64,000 nt of DNA. Source: Pedobacter aquatilis (GTDB lineage: Bacteria; Bacteroidota; Bacteroidia; Sphingobacteriales; Sphingobacteriaceae). The notes beneath the pieces are model-generated. The model saw only the letters and a program-made list of their open reading frames with translations. It was not told where the DNA came from and did not search any database. The DNA is taken from positions 108,983 through 172,982 of the forward strand of contig NZ_JAUFPW010000030.1 in NCBI RefSeq assembly GCF_030409415.1. The letters run 5' to 3'. Numbering within the stretch: the stretch's first letter is position 1; each line of letters begins with the position of its first letter. This document shows positions 54,931 through 64,000 of this stretch, one piece after another. The position numbers were made by a program, and so were the translations under genes.

Positions 54931-57690
54931 TTATTCATTTGTGCATATAAATTTATAATGGCCTGAACCAATGGTAGTTTTTAACTTCCCATTTTCAATA
55001 CTCAAGGCACCAAATTTTTGGTTCAATTCATCAGATACTGTTTGCTGAATTCTGCCCGGGAAATAAACATCCGCTTTTGTATTTACTGGAATATGAAGTT
55101 CCAGCGTAAAATTTTTATCTGTTTTTTCCCATGAGGAAGATATTTTGCCGTAAGGAGAGTTGTAGCTCACATTGGCAAAAGTCAAATCGCCAACTACTTC
55201 GGGTTCAATTTTAATGTGGTTAAAAGCAATTGAATTTTCTGCCTGACGAATGCCGCCAACGCCGCTATACAACCACTCCATTAAATGCCCAAGCATAAAA
55301 TGATTATTGGAAACCGTTGGCAAAGCCGCCCAACTTTCGGTTAGCGCTGTAGCGCCTTTGGCAATTTGCATTCCGTATCCAGGTACATCCGAGCGACTAT
55401 TCATATCGAAAATCACATCCGATTTACCAGCATCTTCAAGAACCCGTAGCACATATCTGTAACCAATGTCACCAGCAGTTAAACTATTTTTTCTATCTCT
55501 GATATCTTTTACCAAATTATCGATAACTGCATTTTTATCTGCATCTTCTACCAAGTCCATGTAAACTGCAATGGCATCTGCAGCCTGCGAACCTGTAGCA
55601 TATTGCTTGGTTTTCGCATCAAAAAATTTATTGTTAAATGATTTTCTTACTTCAGCGGCAAGCTTTTCATATTTCAAAGCATCAGCATTTTTACCTAATA
55701 AGGTTGCCATTTTTCCAAGGATTTGTAAATCGTAATGATAAATTGCTGTTCCGGTAACACCCATTGGCGTAAGTTGAGAAACGCCCGGAGGTTTTGGACC
55801 CAAATCGTACCAATCGCCCAAACCTTGTGATAAAATGTGGTTATCGGCTTTGGTGGCCAAATAATTTATATAACGCTGCATCATCGGGTAATAATCAACC
55901 ATGGCCTGCTTATCGCCATACCATTGATACAAATACCAAGGCAATAAAATACCGCTGCTTCCCCACTCAGGCGAATCGCGAAACATATCGCCGCCCCATT
56001 CAAATTTTACATACTCTGGTGCAATTTCGGGGATTAATCCATTTGGCAACTGCGAGTTTTTCATATCCTGCAATGCCTTTTTGAAAATTGGCGCAGCATC
56101 GTAATTGTAGCCAACAGAATTGCCCATTAAATGTAATTGTTCTAACCAACCCAATTTTTCGCGGTGCGGACAATCGGTAAAAACGCTAACCATATTGCTC
56201 TTAATCGACCAATCAATCAGGTTAAAAGTTTTATTAAACAAATCGTTGGAAGTTGAAAATTCGCCTACTTTTTGGGCTGCATTTCTAACGTGCAAGGCTT
56301 TCAAATTCTCTATTTCGGCTTTGCCGGATGAATTTTCTTTCCCTACCGGAACACCCCCTTTTACTTGCAAATAGCGAAATCCTGTGTAAAAGAATTTTGG
56401 TTGCCAGGTTTCTAAACCATCACCTTTTAAAATATAACTAAAGTACGATGGACCGCCGATATTTTTCTGCGTTACAGCACCATCTTCCTTAATCAATTCG
56501 GCAGGTGTAATGCGAATGGTATCGCCTTTTTTACCGCGAACTTTTAATTCGATAATAGCAGAAGAATTTTGACCTAAATCGTAAACCCATTCTCCGTTAC
56601 CGACTTGACTTATTTTTTGAGCAGAAAAATTTTCAAAAACTTTAACAGGTTCTTCTTTTTGTGCGCTTAATTTTGGTCCATCAACAAGTATAGGCGATTT
56701 CCATTTGCCATCATTAAAACCTGCAACATTCCAACCTTTTTGCTCCAGGTTTGCATCGTAATCTTCGCCACCATAAATACTCGAAAAAACAACCGGCGAT
56801 TTATCCGTTTTCCAAGTTTGATTACTGATGATATTTTCAAAAGTTCCGTCCATATATTCGATTTGCAAACGGCATATCATTTTTGGATATCCATAAGCCA
56901 CCTTTAATTTTCTATATCTATTTTTTACAGGAGGAACATAATAAAAGCCGTTGCCCAGCATTACACCAATGGCATTTGCGCCTTTTTTAATTTGCTTGGT
57001 TACATCATAGGTTACATACAAGGCTTCTTTATCGTATTTAGTCCAGCCTGGCGCCAGGAAATCGTCACCAACTTTTTCGCCGTTTAAACTCATTTCAAAA
57101 TGACCCAATCCAGAAATAAAGACAGATGCTTTTTTTATCGGCTTTGCCACCGAAAATCCTTTGCGAAACATTGGCAACACATTGTTTGTATTGTATTTAT
57201 CCTTTTTACCATCGGTTGGGAGAATATTTAAATTAGAATCGGCCAATTTTTCATAAGCAATCCATTTTGCCCCTTTCCAATCTTCTGCATTTAATAAACC
57301 CATTTGCCAAAAGGCAGGTTTGCTCCAACTGGATTGATTGCCAGAATTATCCCAAACACGAACTTTCCAATAATAAGTTTTGGTTGATAAAAGTTTTACG
57401 CCTTTGTATTGTATTTGAATAGATTGTGCTGAATTTACTTTTTTACTATCCCAAACATCACCAATATTCTTCTCTAAATTAACCGCACTGCTCGAAACTA
57501 AAATTTGATAGGCTGTTTGCATCACATTTTGTTTCGAAGATTTTAATTTCCAACTCAAATTTGGTGTGGTGATATCCACACCAATCGGATTTTCGCGATA
57601 ATTACAGTGAACTTCAGCAACATTTATATTTTGCCCAAACAGCGAAATGCTAATTAATAACAGACAAGAAAAAAATACGATTTTGCTCAT
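54931..57690 (-). CDS. GH78 alpha-L-rhamnosidase
   Basis: 919 residues with a signal peptide (about 1-19). GH78 features: N-terminal beta domains with NPIGVDITTPNLSWKL and FISGLGHFEMSLNGEKVGDD, then the (alpha/alpha)6 catalytic domain with the signature DCPHREKLGWLEQLH and a catalytic Glu in LIPEIAPEYVKFEWGGD. It releases alpha-L-rhamnose from pectic or other glycans. It is the first gene after susCD, beyond a hairpin and a promoter-like element, and is coupled to the propeller glycosidase gene. Confidence 0.95.
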   Translation of the reverse strand: MSKIVFFSCLLLISISLFGQNINVAEVHCNYRENPIGVDITTPNLSWKLKSSKQNVMQTAYQILVSSSAVNLEKNIGDVWDSKKVNSAQSIQIQYKGVKLLSTKTYYWKVRVWDNSGNQSSWSKPAFWQMGLLNAEDWKGAKWIAYEKLADSNLNILPTDGKKDKYNTNNVLPMFRKGFSVAKPIKKASVFISGLGHFEMSLNGEKVGDDFLAPGWTKYDKEALYVTYDVTKQIKKGANAIGVMLGNGFYYVPPVKNRYRKLKVAYGYPKMICRLQIEYMDGTFENIISNQTWKTDKSPVVFSSIYGGEDYDANLEQKGWNVAGFNDGKWKSPILVDGPKLSAQKEEPVKVFENFSAQKISQVGNGEWVYDLGQNSSAIIELKVRGKKGDTIRITPAELIKEDGAVTQKNIGGPSYFSYILKGDGLETWQPKFFYTGFRYLQVKGGVPVGKENSSGKAEIENLKALHVRNAAQKVGEFSTSNDLFNKTFNLIDWSIKSNMVSVFTDCPHREKLGWLEQLHLMGNSVGYNYDAAPIFKKALQDMKNSQLPNGLIPEIAPEYVKFEWGGDMFRDSPEWGSSGILLPWYLYQWYGDKQAMVDYYPMMQRYINYLATKADNHILSQGLGDWYDLGPKPPGVSQLTPMGVTGTAIYHYDLQILGKMATLLGKNADALKYEKLAAEVRKSFNNKFFDAKTKQYATGSQAADAIAVYMDLVEDADKNAVIDNLVKDIRDRKNSLTAGDIGYRYVLRVLEDAGKSDVIFDMNSRSDVPGYGMQIAKGATALTESWAALPTVSNNHFMLGHLMEWLYSGVGGIRQAENSIAFNHIKIEPEVVGDLTFANVSYNSPYGKISSSWEKTDKNFTLELHIPVNTKADVYFPGRIQQTVSDELNQKFGALSIENGKLKTTIGSGHYKFICTNE

Positions 57691-57805
57691 TAAAAGTTCT
57701 ACACCGTTATTGATGCTTGTTTAGGTTTATAATTTGGTTAACATCTTGATTGTAAAAATATCAATTGTAGACATTTTATGAAATAATAAAATTACCTCAA
57801 TAAAT

Positions 57806-57835
57806 TCAAATATAAATTATTTTTTTAAATATGAA
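57806..57835 (-). promoter_or_regulatory. Promoter/operator element upstream of GH78, shared with susC
   Basis: On the minus strand it reads TTCATATTT near the 5' end and ATTTATATTTGA at the 3' end; the latter holds TATATTTG, matching the Bacteroidota -7 box TAnnTTTG. The element agrees with 62771-62800 at 24 of 30 positions in the same orientation, and its halves are inverted copies (10 of 12). Either a promoter with similar spacing or a regulator site overlapping it. Confidence 0.55.
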
Positions 57836-57860
57836 CTCAAACTAACTTACATTGAACTGT

Positions 57861-57897
57861 AAAATAACTGTAACGCTACTAGCGCTACAGTTATTTT
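57861..57897 (-). terminator. Strong hairpin abutting the susD stop
   Basis: Stem AAAATAACTGTAACGCT / AGCGCTACAGTTATTTT, 16 of 17 pairs matching, loop of 3 bases, flanked by T-runs (4 T on the minus strand, 7 on the plus). Lies 2 bases from the susD stop; probably terminates or stabilises the susCD mRNA. Confidence 0.75.
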
Positions 57898-57898
57898 T

Positions 57899-59440
57899 TT
57901 AATAATTAGGATTTTGCACCAACTGCGGATTATTATCTAACTCAGAAGCCGGGAACGGCAAAACATAATTTTTAGTTTCAAAAATTAAGGCTACACCTGC
58001 AGGAGTTTTTAACGTTGGCAATTTTATATGCGCAATATTCCAACGTTTTAAGTCATTATAACGCTGACCTTCTAGCGCAAATTCAATCCTTCTTTCATGG
58101 CGAATATAATTTCTAAGAGTCGTTTGCGTGTTGTATCTTGTCCTGTCAGTTACAGGCATTGCAATTCCGGTACGTTGTCTAACATCATCAATCGCCTTGT
58201 AAACAGTTGCATCAGGACCGCTTACTTCATTCTGAGCTTCTGCATACATTAATAAAATATCTGCATAACGTAAATGAATATAATCCTGATCGGTTAATGT
58301 TGCTGTACCCGCAGTTATCGGTGCACGAGATAAATCAACATATTTTTCCATCAAAAAACCTGTAAAAGATTGTATGAAACCACTCCATACTACATTTGTA
58401 GAATTTCTCCAAACTTCGTTGGGTAATTTCATTGTTAGATCTAAACGAGGGTCGCGGTTTGCGTATGGATTCGCAGCACTGAACAGCGGAGATTCTGCGC
58501 TTGGTTTTCCATCAGTCATTTCATAATCATCAGCTAAATCTTTGTAAGGCTGAATTAATGAAAACCAGCCTAATTCGATATCCATACCACCTGCGCCTGG
58601 AGAAGTTCTTTGCGGATTTGTTGGTGCAAGATATTGCGTTGAAAACATAATTTCGGTGTTCACCGCAGCCGTTGCTTGGCCGCTTGTTCTAAACAAAGCT
58701 GCATAGTTGTTTGATAATGCAAATTTGGCATCAGTCATAATTTCTCTTAAAACCGGAACCGCTTCTCCCCATTTCTGCTGCGTAATTAAAACCCTAGCTT
58801 TAATACCTTGAGCACTGCCTTTTACTGCATGTCCGGTATATTTTTCGTTTGGAAGATTGGCAATTGCAAAATCTAAATCTTGCTGAATTAAAGCATAAAC
58901 CTGTTCTTTGGTGCTTTTAGGAACTTTAACTTCATCAACCGTTTTTGGGTAGGTTGTATTAATGGGAACACCACCAAAATTTTGAACCAGATCAAAGTAA
59001 GCTAATGCTCTGATGAAACGAACCTCTCCTTTGTAAAGGTTTTTCTTTGCATCGGTTATTGGTGCTCTATCAACATTATCTAAAAAGTAATTACAAGAGG
59101 TTATTGCTCTGTATGGAGATGAATAAAGATTTGGCAAAACACCACCTAAGGCTGGCGAAATACTTCCGGTTGTCATTTCTAGTAGATTTGCCTGATTGGT
59201 ATTTTGATAAGGAAAAGCATTATCGCTCAATGCATCCATGTACACTCTCTCGTAACCTAAATAGTTTTGTTGCAATCGAGAATATACACCAGCTAAAGCG
59301 GTTTGAACATCAGTTTCTGATGCCCAGAAAATTTGCGATGAAACACTATTTAATGGATTTTTATCTAAAAAATCTTTCTTGCATGATCCGAATGTTAATA
59401 ATCCGAATACAGCACACAATAATATGTTTTTATTTTTCAT
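57899..59440 (-). CDS. SusD-like outer-membrane glycan-binding lipoprotein
   Basis: 513 residues from the ATG at 59440 (MKNKNILLCAVF), giving a lipoprotein signal with lipobox FGSC followed by KKDFLDKNP, the standard SusD start. C-terminal RagB/SusD region has LRYADILLMYAEAQNE and RRIEFALEGQRYNDLKRW. An earlier ATG at 59464 overlaps susC and is less likely. It binds glycan at the cell surface together with the SusC channel encoded 10 bases upstream. Confidence 0.96.
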   Translation of the reverse strand: MKNKNILLCAVFGLLTFGSCKKDFLDKNPLNSVSSQIFWASETDVQTALAGVYSRLQQNYLGYERVYMDALSDNAFPYQNTNQANLLEMTTGSISPALGGVLPNLYSSPYRAITSCNYFLDNVDRAPITDAKKNLYKGEVRFIRALAYFDLVQNFGGVPINTTYPKTVDEVKVPKSTKEQVYALIQQDLDFAIANLPNEKYTGHAVKGSAQGIKARVLITQQKWGEAVPVLREIMTDAKFALSNNYAALFRTSGQATAAVNTEIMFSTQYLAPTNPQRTSPGAGGMDIELGWFSLIQPYKDLADDYEMTDGKPSAESPLFSAANPYANRDPRLDLTMKLPNEVWRNSTNVVWSGFIQSFTGFLMEKYVDLSRAPITAGTATLTDQDYIHLRYADILLMYAEAQNEVSGPDATVYKAIDDVRQRTGIAMPVTDRTRYNTQTTLRNYIRHERRIEFALEGQRYNDLKRWNIAHIKLPTLKTPAGVALIFETKNYVLPFPASELDNNPQLVQNPNY

Positions 59441-59450
59441 TAGATACAGC

Positions 59451-62400
59451 TTAGAATTTAACATTTAGACCAACATTAAAAATTTTGGTTTGCGGATATT
59501 GCGCAAGGTTACCTGTAGAACTTGCTCGCTCTGGGTCGCCTCCTTCGTACTTAGTAATGGTAAAAAGGTTATCTGCCGATACGTAAACATTCAGATTTTT
59601 AATGCCAATTTTTGAAATTGCCCCAACCGGAACATCATAGCCTAACATTACATTTTTCAACCTTAAGTAAGATGCATCTTGTAAATAGTAAGTTGATGCC
59701 GTGTAAGGTGCAACGCCACTATAACCAGCTACATAAAGTGCCGGAACAGTGTTACTCCTATTTTCAGGTGTCCAGGCGTTTAAGAATTTTGTAGATGGAG
59801 CTGTTCCTTGCATAAAAGGGTCAATCCCCCAGTTGTTTACGCGGTTTTTAATGCCTTCAACACCTTGAAAAAATGCACTGAAACTAAATCTCTTGTAACC
59901 CATGTTTAAGCCGAAAGAGTAATTAAAATCCGGATATGCTCCATCAACTACTACTCTATCGTTTGCGTTTACAATACCATCGCCGTTAACATCTTTCATT
60001 TTTAAATCGCCAGCTTTTGGGTTGCGATTTAACTCATGTACCGGTACATTTGGATTGCCGATATCTTCAACCTGAAAAATACCATCCCACTCATACAAAT
60101 AAAAAGAAGAATATGGCAAACCAACTTCGTTTATAGTACTACCTTTTGCCGGTGTTCTAAGCTCAATAACTTTATTTTTTGCGGTAGATATTAATGCATT
60201 TAGGCCATAAGTAAATTCGCCAATTTTATTTTGGTGTGTCAAGGCTAATTCAACACCCTGACTTCTCATTTTTCCATCATTCACTGTTGAAGCGCCTAAA
60301 CCTAAACTCAAAGGCACCGTTGGTCTTGCCAGAATATCAAAAGTAGAACGTCTGAACCAATCGAAAGTAGCGCCAAATAGGCCATTTTTAATATTCAAAT
60401 CAAAACCAACATCAATACTTCTGGTCGATTCCCATCTCAAACTCACATCTTTAAAATCGTTAATTACACCGCCCTGTTGCAAAGCGCCATTGCCAAATGG
60501 ATAATTTACGTTATTAATGATGATGTTATCCTGGTATAAATAAGTTCCAATATCCTGATTTCCCAAAGTACCATAAGATGCTCTAACTTTAAAGCTACTC
60601 AACCAGCTTAATTTATCTTTCAAAAAGCTTTCTTCAGAAACTAGCCAACCAGCAGAGAAAGATGGAAATACACCCCATCTGTAATCGGGAGAAACTTTCG
60701 AAGTTCCATCATAACGAATATTGGCTTCTAATAGATATTTTCCTTTAAAATCGTAGTTAAGTCTACCAAACAAGGAACGCATACCCCATTCTGAAGGACC
60801 TGCTAATGAAGGTAAACGTGGATGAGTGAAATACAATGATTCTCCAGAAGCCGAATAACCAGTTAAATCTTCTAAAATTGGTGCAACTGTATTTATTCTC
60901 CTACCTCTCAAATTTTGATTTTTGTAAGATAGCTGCTCAAAACCAGCCAATGCTTTAAGGTTATGATTTGTGCCTAAAGTTTTTTCGTAAGTAAATGTAG
61001 AGTAAACGGTAGGATTTAAAACCTTTGAATATTGGTCTGTAACGCCCAAAATATCCGGACCGAAAGAGTTCGCCACATATTCATTTGTTCCTGCAGCTCT
61101 ATCTTGCAATAAGTAAGCTGAATATGGATGCTGATACATTTTATAGTACTCATCAACATAATTTATGGCAACTTTTGAGCTCCAAGTAAAGCCTTTAAAT
61201 GGTTTTATATCGATGTAAGCCTGAGCATTAATATTGTATTCCTTAGTGGTTTGCTCACCCATTGCGTAAGCTTCCTGAGGATTACGATTTCTACCTTCAT
61301 TTGCGTAAGCTCGTGATACGATTCTACCGCTTCCGTCGGGTAGAAATGGACCATAAAGTGGTCCGGCAGCATAAACCAATAAAGCCATATTTTCACCTGT
61401 AAAAGGCGGTTCCTTACGATCCTTATAAGTCATGTTGATGATTGTACCCACGCTGATACTTTTCGTTAAGTTGTTGTTATAATTTAATAAAGCGTTATAG
61501 CGTTTAAATTTGTAGCCTTTAAAAACCGCATTTTGGTCTAAATAACCAGCAGAAAGATTGAACGTACTTTTATCACTTCCACCAGAAATAGAAAGGTTAT
61601 GCTGCATCACATTAGCCGGATTGATGTAATAATCCATGCTGTTAAAATCTGGATACTGAGCCTTATTTGGTGAATTTCTATATAAATCTATATCGGCTTG
61701 AGGATATCTAAAAGCGATTCCAGAACGTGCCGCAGCGGTATTGTACATTTCCATGTACTGAGCCGAATTTGTGATTAAATCTGGTAATGCTGTTGGCGTA
61801 TGGCGGGCAAAATTTGTACGATAACTAAAAACAGTTTCGCCCCTTTTACCTTTTTTTGTTGTAACCAAAATTACCCCATTTGCAGCCCTTGCGCCGTATA
61901 TTGATGCAGATGAAGCATCTTTTAAAACTGTTACATTTTCAATATCATCTGGTGATAAATTATTGAATGAGCCCGCAACACCATCGATTAAGATAAGTGG
62001 GTCGGTACTGCCGCCATAGGTTGAACGTCCTCTAATTAAAAAATTTGGATTATCTCTGCCAGGTTCGCCAGATGGCTGTGTTACCTGCACACCTGTTATA
62101 CGACCTTGAATTAAGTTTGCGGCGTTTGGCGCTGGTCTTTCGGTCAAGGTTGCACCACTTACTGTTGCAACTGCACCTGTTAAATTTATTTTCTTTTGTG
62201 TGCCATAACCAACAACAATTACCTCATTTAGGTCATTTTGTTCTTCGGCTAACTTAACATTTATGGTATTTCTATTACCTACTGCTATTTCCTGATTGGC
62301 ATATCCAACAAATGAAAACACAAGAGTTACATTTCCTGATGTAGTCGAAATTGAATATTTTCCATCGTTATCGGTTGTTGCACCAGTATTTGTGCCTTTC

Positions 62401-62588
62401 ACTTTAACACTTACACCGGCTATAGGTTCTCCGGTTTGTGCTGTTACCTCCCCCTTAATAATAAATGTACTTGGTAAAGTCTGGGCAAATCCTGTAATCG
62501 CAGTAAACAGCATTATAGTAATGAGTTTTGCGATTAAAACATTGCGTAGCCTAAATCGGCAATAGCTTTTGCATTTAATTGGGTTCAT
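59451..62588 (-). CDS. SusC-like TonB-dependent outer-membrane transporter
   Basis: 1045 residues. Signal peptide (to about residue 35), N-terminal carboxypeptidase-regulatory-like domain (about 42-118, GEVTAQTGEPIAGVSVKVKG), TonB-box/plug region (LNEVIVVGYGTQKK, then the plug motifs PLILIDGVAG and ASIYGARAANGVILVTTKKG), and a 22-strand barrel ending in NVGLNVKF with the terminal Phe. It imports oligosaccharides released at the surface. The gene opens the PUL, divergent from the IclR-type regulator gene. Confidence 0.96.
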   Translation of the reverse strand: MNPIKCKSYCRFRLRNVLIAKLITIMLFTAITGFAQTLPSTFIIKGEVTAQTGEPIAGVSVKVKGTNTGATTDNDGKYSISTTSGNVTLVFSFVGYANQEIAVGNRNTINVKLAEEQNDLNEVIVVGYGTQKKINLTGAVATVSGATLTERPAPNAANLIQGRITGVQVTQPSGEPGRDNPNFLIRGRSTYGGSTDPLILIDGVAGSFNNLSPDDIENVTVLKDASSASIYGARAANGVILVTTKKGKRGETVFSYRTNFARHTPTALPDLITNSAQYMEMYNTAAARSGIAFRYPQADIDLYRNSPNKAQYPDFNSMDYYINPANVMQHNLSISGGSDKSTFNLSAGYLDQNAVFKGYKFKRYNALLNYNNNLTKSISVGTIINMTYKDRKEPPFTGENMALLVYAAGPLYGPFLPDGSGRIVSRAYANEGRNRNPQEAYAMGEQTTKEYNINAQAYIDIKPFKGFTWSSKVAINYVDEYYKMYQHPYSAYLLQDRAAGTNEYVANSFGPDILGVTDQYSKVLNPTVYSTFTYEKTLGTNHNLKALAGFEQLSYKNQNLRGRRINTVAPILEDLTGYSASGESLYFTHPRLPSLAGPSEWGMRSLFGRLNYDFKGKYLLEANIRYDGTSKVSPDYRWGVFPSFSAGWLVSEESFLKDKLSWLSSFKVRASYGTLGNQDIGTYLYQDNIIINNVNYPFGNGALQQGGVINDFKDVSLRWESTRSIDVGFDLNIKNGLFGATFDWFRRSTFDILARPTVPLSLGLGASTVNDGKMRSQGVELALTHQNKIGEFTYGLNALISTAKNKVIELRTPAKGSTINEVGLPYSSFYLYEWDGIFQVEDIGNPNVPVHELNRNPKAGDLKMKDVNGDGIVNANDRVVVDGAYPDFNYSFGLNMGYKRFSFSAFFQGVEGIKNRVNNWGIDPFMQGTAPSTKFLNAWTPENRSNTVPALYVAGYSGVAPYTASTYYLQDASYLRLKNVMLGYDVPVGAISKIGIKNLNVYVSADNLFTITKYEGGDPERASSTGNLAQYPQTKIFNVGLNVKF

Positions 62589-62770
62589 AATCGAATTTTA
62601 TTTGGTTAGGTTAATTATAGATAATCAATGTTGATTACCTGAGTTGTAATGAAGAATAGATAATGATTTTTTAAAGGGTGAATATTTGGTTTTTGTTTTC
62701 AGGTGCCCGAAATCATTCATTGGTTAGGATGAATAAAATTCTCATAATTTTTCCCTAGCATCTGACTATC

Positions 62771-62800
62771 TCAAATATAAATATATATTTCATATATGAA
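62771..62800 (-). promoter_or_regulatory. susC promoter/operator element in the susC-IclR divergent region
   Basis: On the minus strand it ends in ATTTATATTTGA (containing TATATTTG, a TAnnTTTG-type -7 box) and starts with the perfect 12-base palindrome TTCATATATGAA (62789-62800). Similar 30-base element at 57806-57835. The palindrome is a candidate IclR operator; it is 84 bases before the IclR start and about 200 before susC. Confidence 0.5.
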
Positions 62801-62883
62801 TGTAACTTTTACCATGAAATTTCTATTTATATATAAATTATTTTTTTTCATCCAAATCATTAAGTTTGTTTAAATTCTAATCA

Positions 62884-63654
62884 ATGAATAACGAATCGAA
62901 ATACCAGGCACCCGCTTTAGATAAGGGCTTGGATATACTTGAATACTTATCTGCTCAATCGGTGCCATTATCGCAAACCGAAATTGCAACAGGTATCGAA
63001 AAAACACCGAACGAAATTTATCGCATGTTAATGAGCTTGGAGAGCCGTGGTTACATTTTACGTGATGAAGTTTCTGGAAAATACCGTCTCTCGCTAAAGT
63101 TATTTTATCTTTCTCATCGCCACTCTCCGATGGACGAACTTAGAAAAGCAGCACAATTTCCGTTGGAGGAACTGGCTAATACCATTCGGCAGTCTTGCCA
63201 TGTGAGTATTTTGTACATGAACCAGGTTATGGTGATTATCCACGCAAAAAGCCCTGGGCCAATTGCGCTTTCCATCGAAGAAGGAAATTTATTCCCACTA
63301 CCTTTAACGGCATCTGGAAAGGTTTTATTGGCCTACATGCCCGAGAACGAGCGTAGTACGGTATTAAAAAATAACGCCATTTTTAAGAAATATCCTAAGC
63401 CTCAACAAGAAGATTTTTTAACATCGCTAACCGATATTCAGCAAACGGGTTCATATTTCAAAAATAGTGATTCGGTTTCTGGCGTTACCGATATTTCTGT
63501 GCCCATCGGCATTGCCAACAACAACGGCATTATTGCTTGTTTAACCATTTCAATGTTGAATGCACTAAATGCAGATAAAGCCATTGAAAACGATGTGATT
63601 TTGGAAGAAGCGTACAAATGCGTGAAAAAAATAGAGCAACGCATCGGGGTTTAA
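62884..63654 (+). CDS. IclR-family transcriptional regulator
   Basis: 256 residues. N-terminal winged helix-turn-helix (about 10-70: ALDKGLDILEYLS, LSQTEIATGIEKTPNEIYRML, wing DEVSGKYRLS) and the IclR effector domain (about 80-255: SCHVSILYMNQVMVI, PLPLTASGKVLLAYM, SVSGVTDISVPIG). It is divergent from susC at 295 bases, the only regulator gene in the PUL. IclR proteins usually sense small carboxylic acids or related metabolites. That fits the sugar-acid and CoA-transferase genes of this locus, but the effector is unknown. Confidence 0.93.
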   Translation: MNNESKYQAPALDKGLDILEYLSAQSVPLSQTEIATGIEKTPNEIYRMLMSLESRGYILRDEVSGKYRLSLKLFYLSHRHSPMDELRKAAQFPLEELANTIRQSCHVSILYMNQVMVIIHAKSPGPIALSIEEGNLFPLPLTASGKVLLAYMPENERSTVLKNNAIFKKYPKPQQEDFLTSLTDIQQTGSYFKNSDSVSGVTDISVPIGIANNNGIIACLTISMLNALNADKAIENDVILEEAYKCVKKIEQRIGV

Positions 63655-64000
63655 AACATTGGATTCTGATTTTCTTCCATCAAATAGAAAAACTAAATAA
63701 TTTGAAAAGCGGGGCTTGCATTTCTTCGGAAACAGCAGCCCCGCTTTTTGTTCCAATCTTTTTCAATAACTTCTGTTTTTCTGAGGAAGAAAGAATCTGT
63801 TTCATAGGCAGCAGATTCTTTCCCGAATTTTCGGGACAGGCAGTACCTCAGAATGACAGCTTATTCAGGGTAGCTGAATTTCAAAAGTATTTCCACTGCA
63901 ATCCCTTAGGTTTGTTCAATTTTATTTAAAAGAGATAATTTTGATTCGGAAACCTTAAAAGCAGGGGTGAACTATACTGCAATCCAGACTTATAAAGGTC
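63655..64000. repeat. Gene-free right end with dispersed repeat
   Basis: About 346 bases with no convincing gene. 63729-63744 carries GAAACAGCAGCCCCGC, shared exactly with 4009-4024, inside a hairpin (GCGGGGCT.../...AGCCCCGC, from 63708 to 63744). A REP-like element with CCCGAATTTTCGGG and ACCTCAGAATGACAGC follows at about 63822-63861. The open frame at 63618-63929 is made of this repeat material. Confidence 0.55.

Noticed and set aside
63618..63929. Open frame overlapping the IclR gene end
   Set aside because: It is out of frame with IclR, largely repeat-derived, and matches no family.
1..64000. tRNA, rRNA, insertion sequence or prophage
   Set aside because: No tRNA-like cloverleaf, rRNA sequence, transposase, integrase or phage structural gene was recognised on either strand.

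Overview
The window comes from a Bacteroidota genome, most likely Sphingobacteriaceae (Pedobacter-like). Support: a SusC/SusD pair with carboxypeptidase-like and plug domains, SusD and efflux-adaptor lipoproteins, TAnnTTTG-type promoter boxes, low GC, tightly packed glycoside hydrolase genes, and many small palindromic repeats of the 'attgcttcgtgcctcgcaatgacg' type in the intergenic gaps. The genus assignment is inference.

Layout. 1-3.8 kb: a TetR-controlled tripartite efflux operon (TetR, periplasmic adaptor lipoprotein, RND pump cut by the left edge) with several TTAACAGTGTTAA palindromes. 4.5-4.9 kb: a lone GNAT acetyltransferase. 5.2-9.2 kb: a partial tryptophan operon, trpD-trpF-trpB-trpA, without trpE, trpG or trpC. 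9.5-11.5 kb: an inward-rectifier K+ channel and a secreted esterase. 11.6-18.9 kb (minus): a complete L-rhamnose operon (symporter, aldolase/dehydrogenase fusion, isomerase, kinase, FMN L-lactate dehydrogenase). 19.0-26.4 kb (plus): a GntR-type sugar regulator followed by an L-arabinose set (kinase, epimerase, isomerase, Na+ symporter).

26.7-63.7 kb is a polysaccharide utilisation locus (PUL), on the minus strand except for a divergent IclR regulator at its right end. Read 5' to 3' it holds susC, susD, a GH78 rhamnosidase, a five-bladed-propeller glycosidase, a GH2 enzyme, a module of two solute-binding-like proteins with two CaiB-type CoA-transferases, a Gfo/Idh/MocA oxidoreductase and a MaoC hydratase, a FucP-type transporter, a GH106 rhamnosidase, a GH127 beta-L-arabinofuranosidase, then an operon with a RuBisCO-like protein, a DUF1537 sugar-acid kinase, an Asp/Glu-racemase-like protein and a BASS transporter, and finally an SGNH acetylesterase, a DUF5703/GH95-like hydrolase, an SDR and a zinc dehydrogenase.

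The parts fit together. The PUL hydrolases would release L-rhamnose (GH78, GH106) and L-arabinose (GH127), and the two adjacent operons catabolise exactly those sugars. The PUL also carries two modules for something acidic or branched. The RuBisCO-like protein plus DUF1537 kinase resembles the D-apiose/apionate route. The CoA-transferase/solute-binding-protein module matches no pathway I know: both binding proteins lack a signal peptide, both overlap a CoA-transferase gene, and no ABC permease is present. A glycan rich in rhamnose, beta-L-arabinofuranose and a branched or acidic sugar (rhamnogalacturonan II side chains contain apiose and aceric acid) is a reasonable hypothesis but is not proven by sequence. 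These two modules are the best candidates for an undescribed system.
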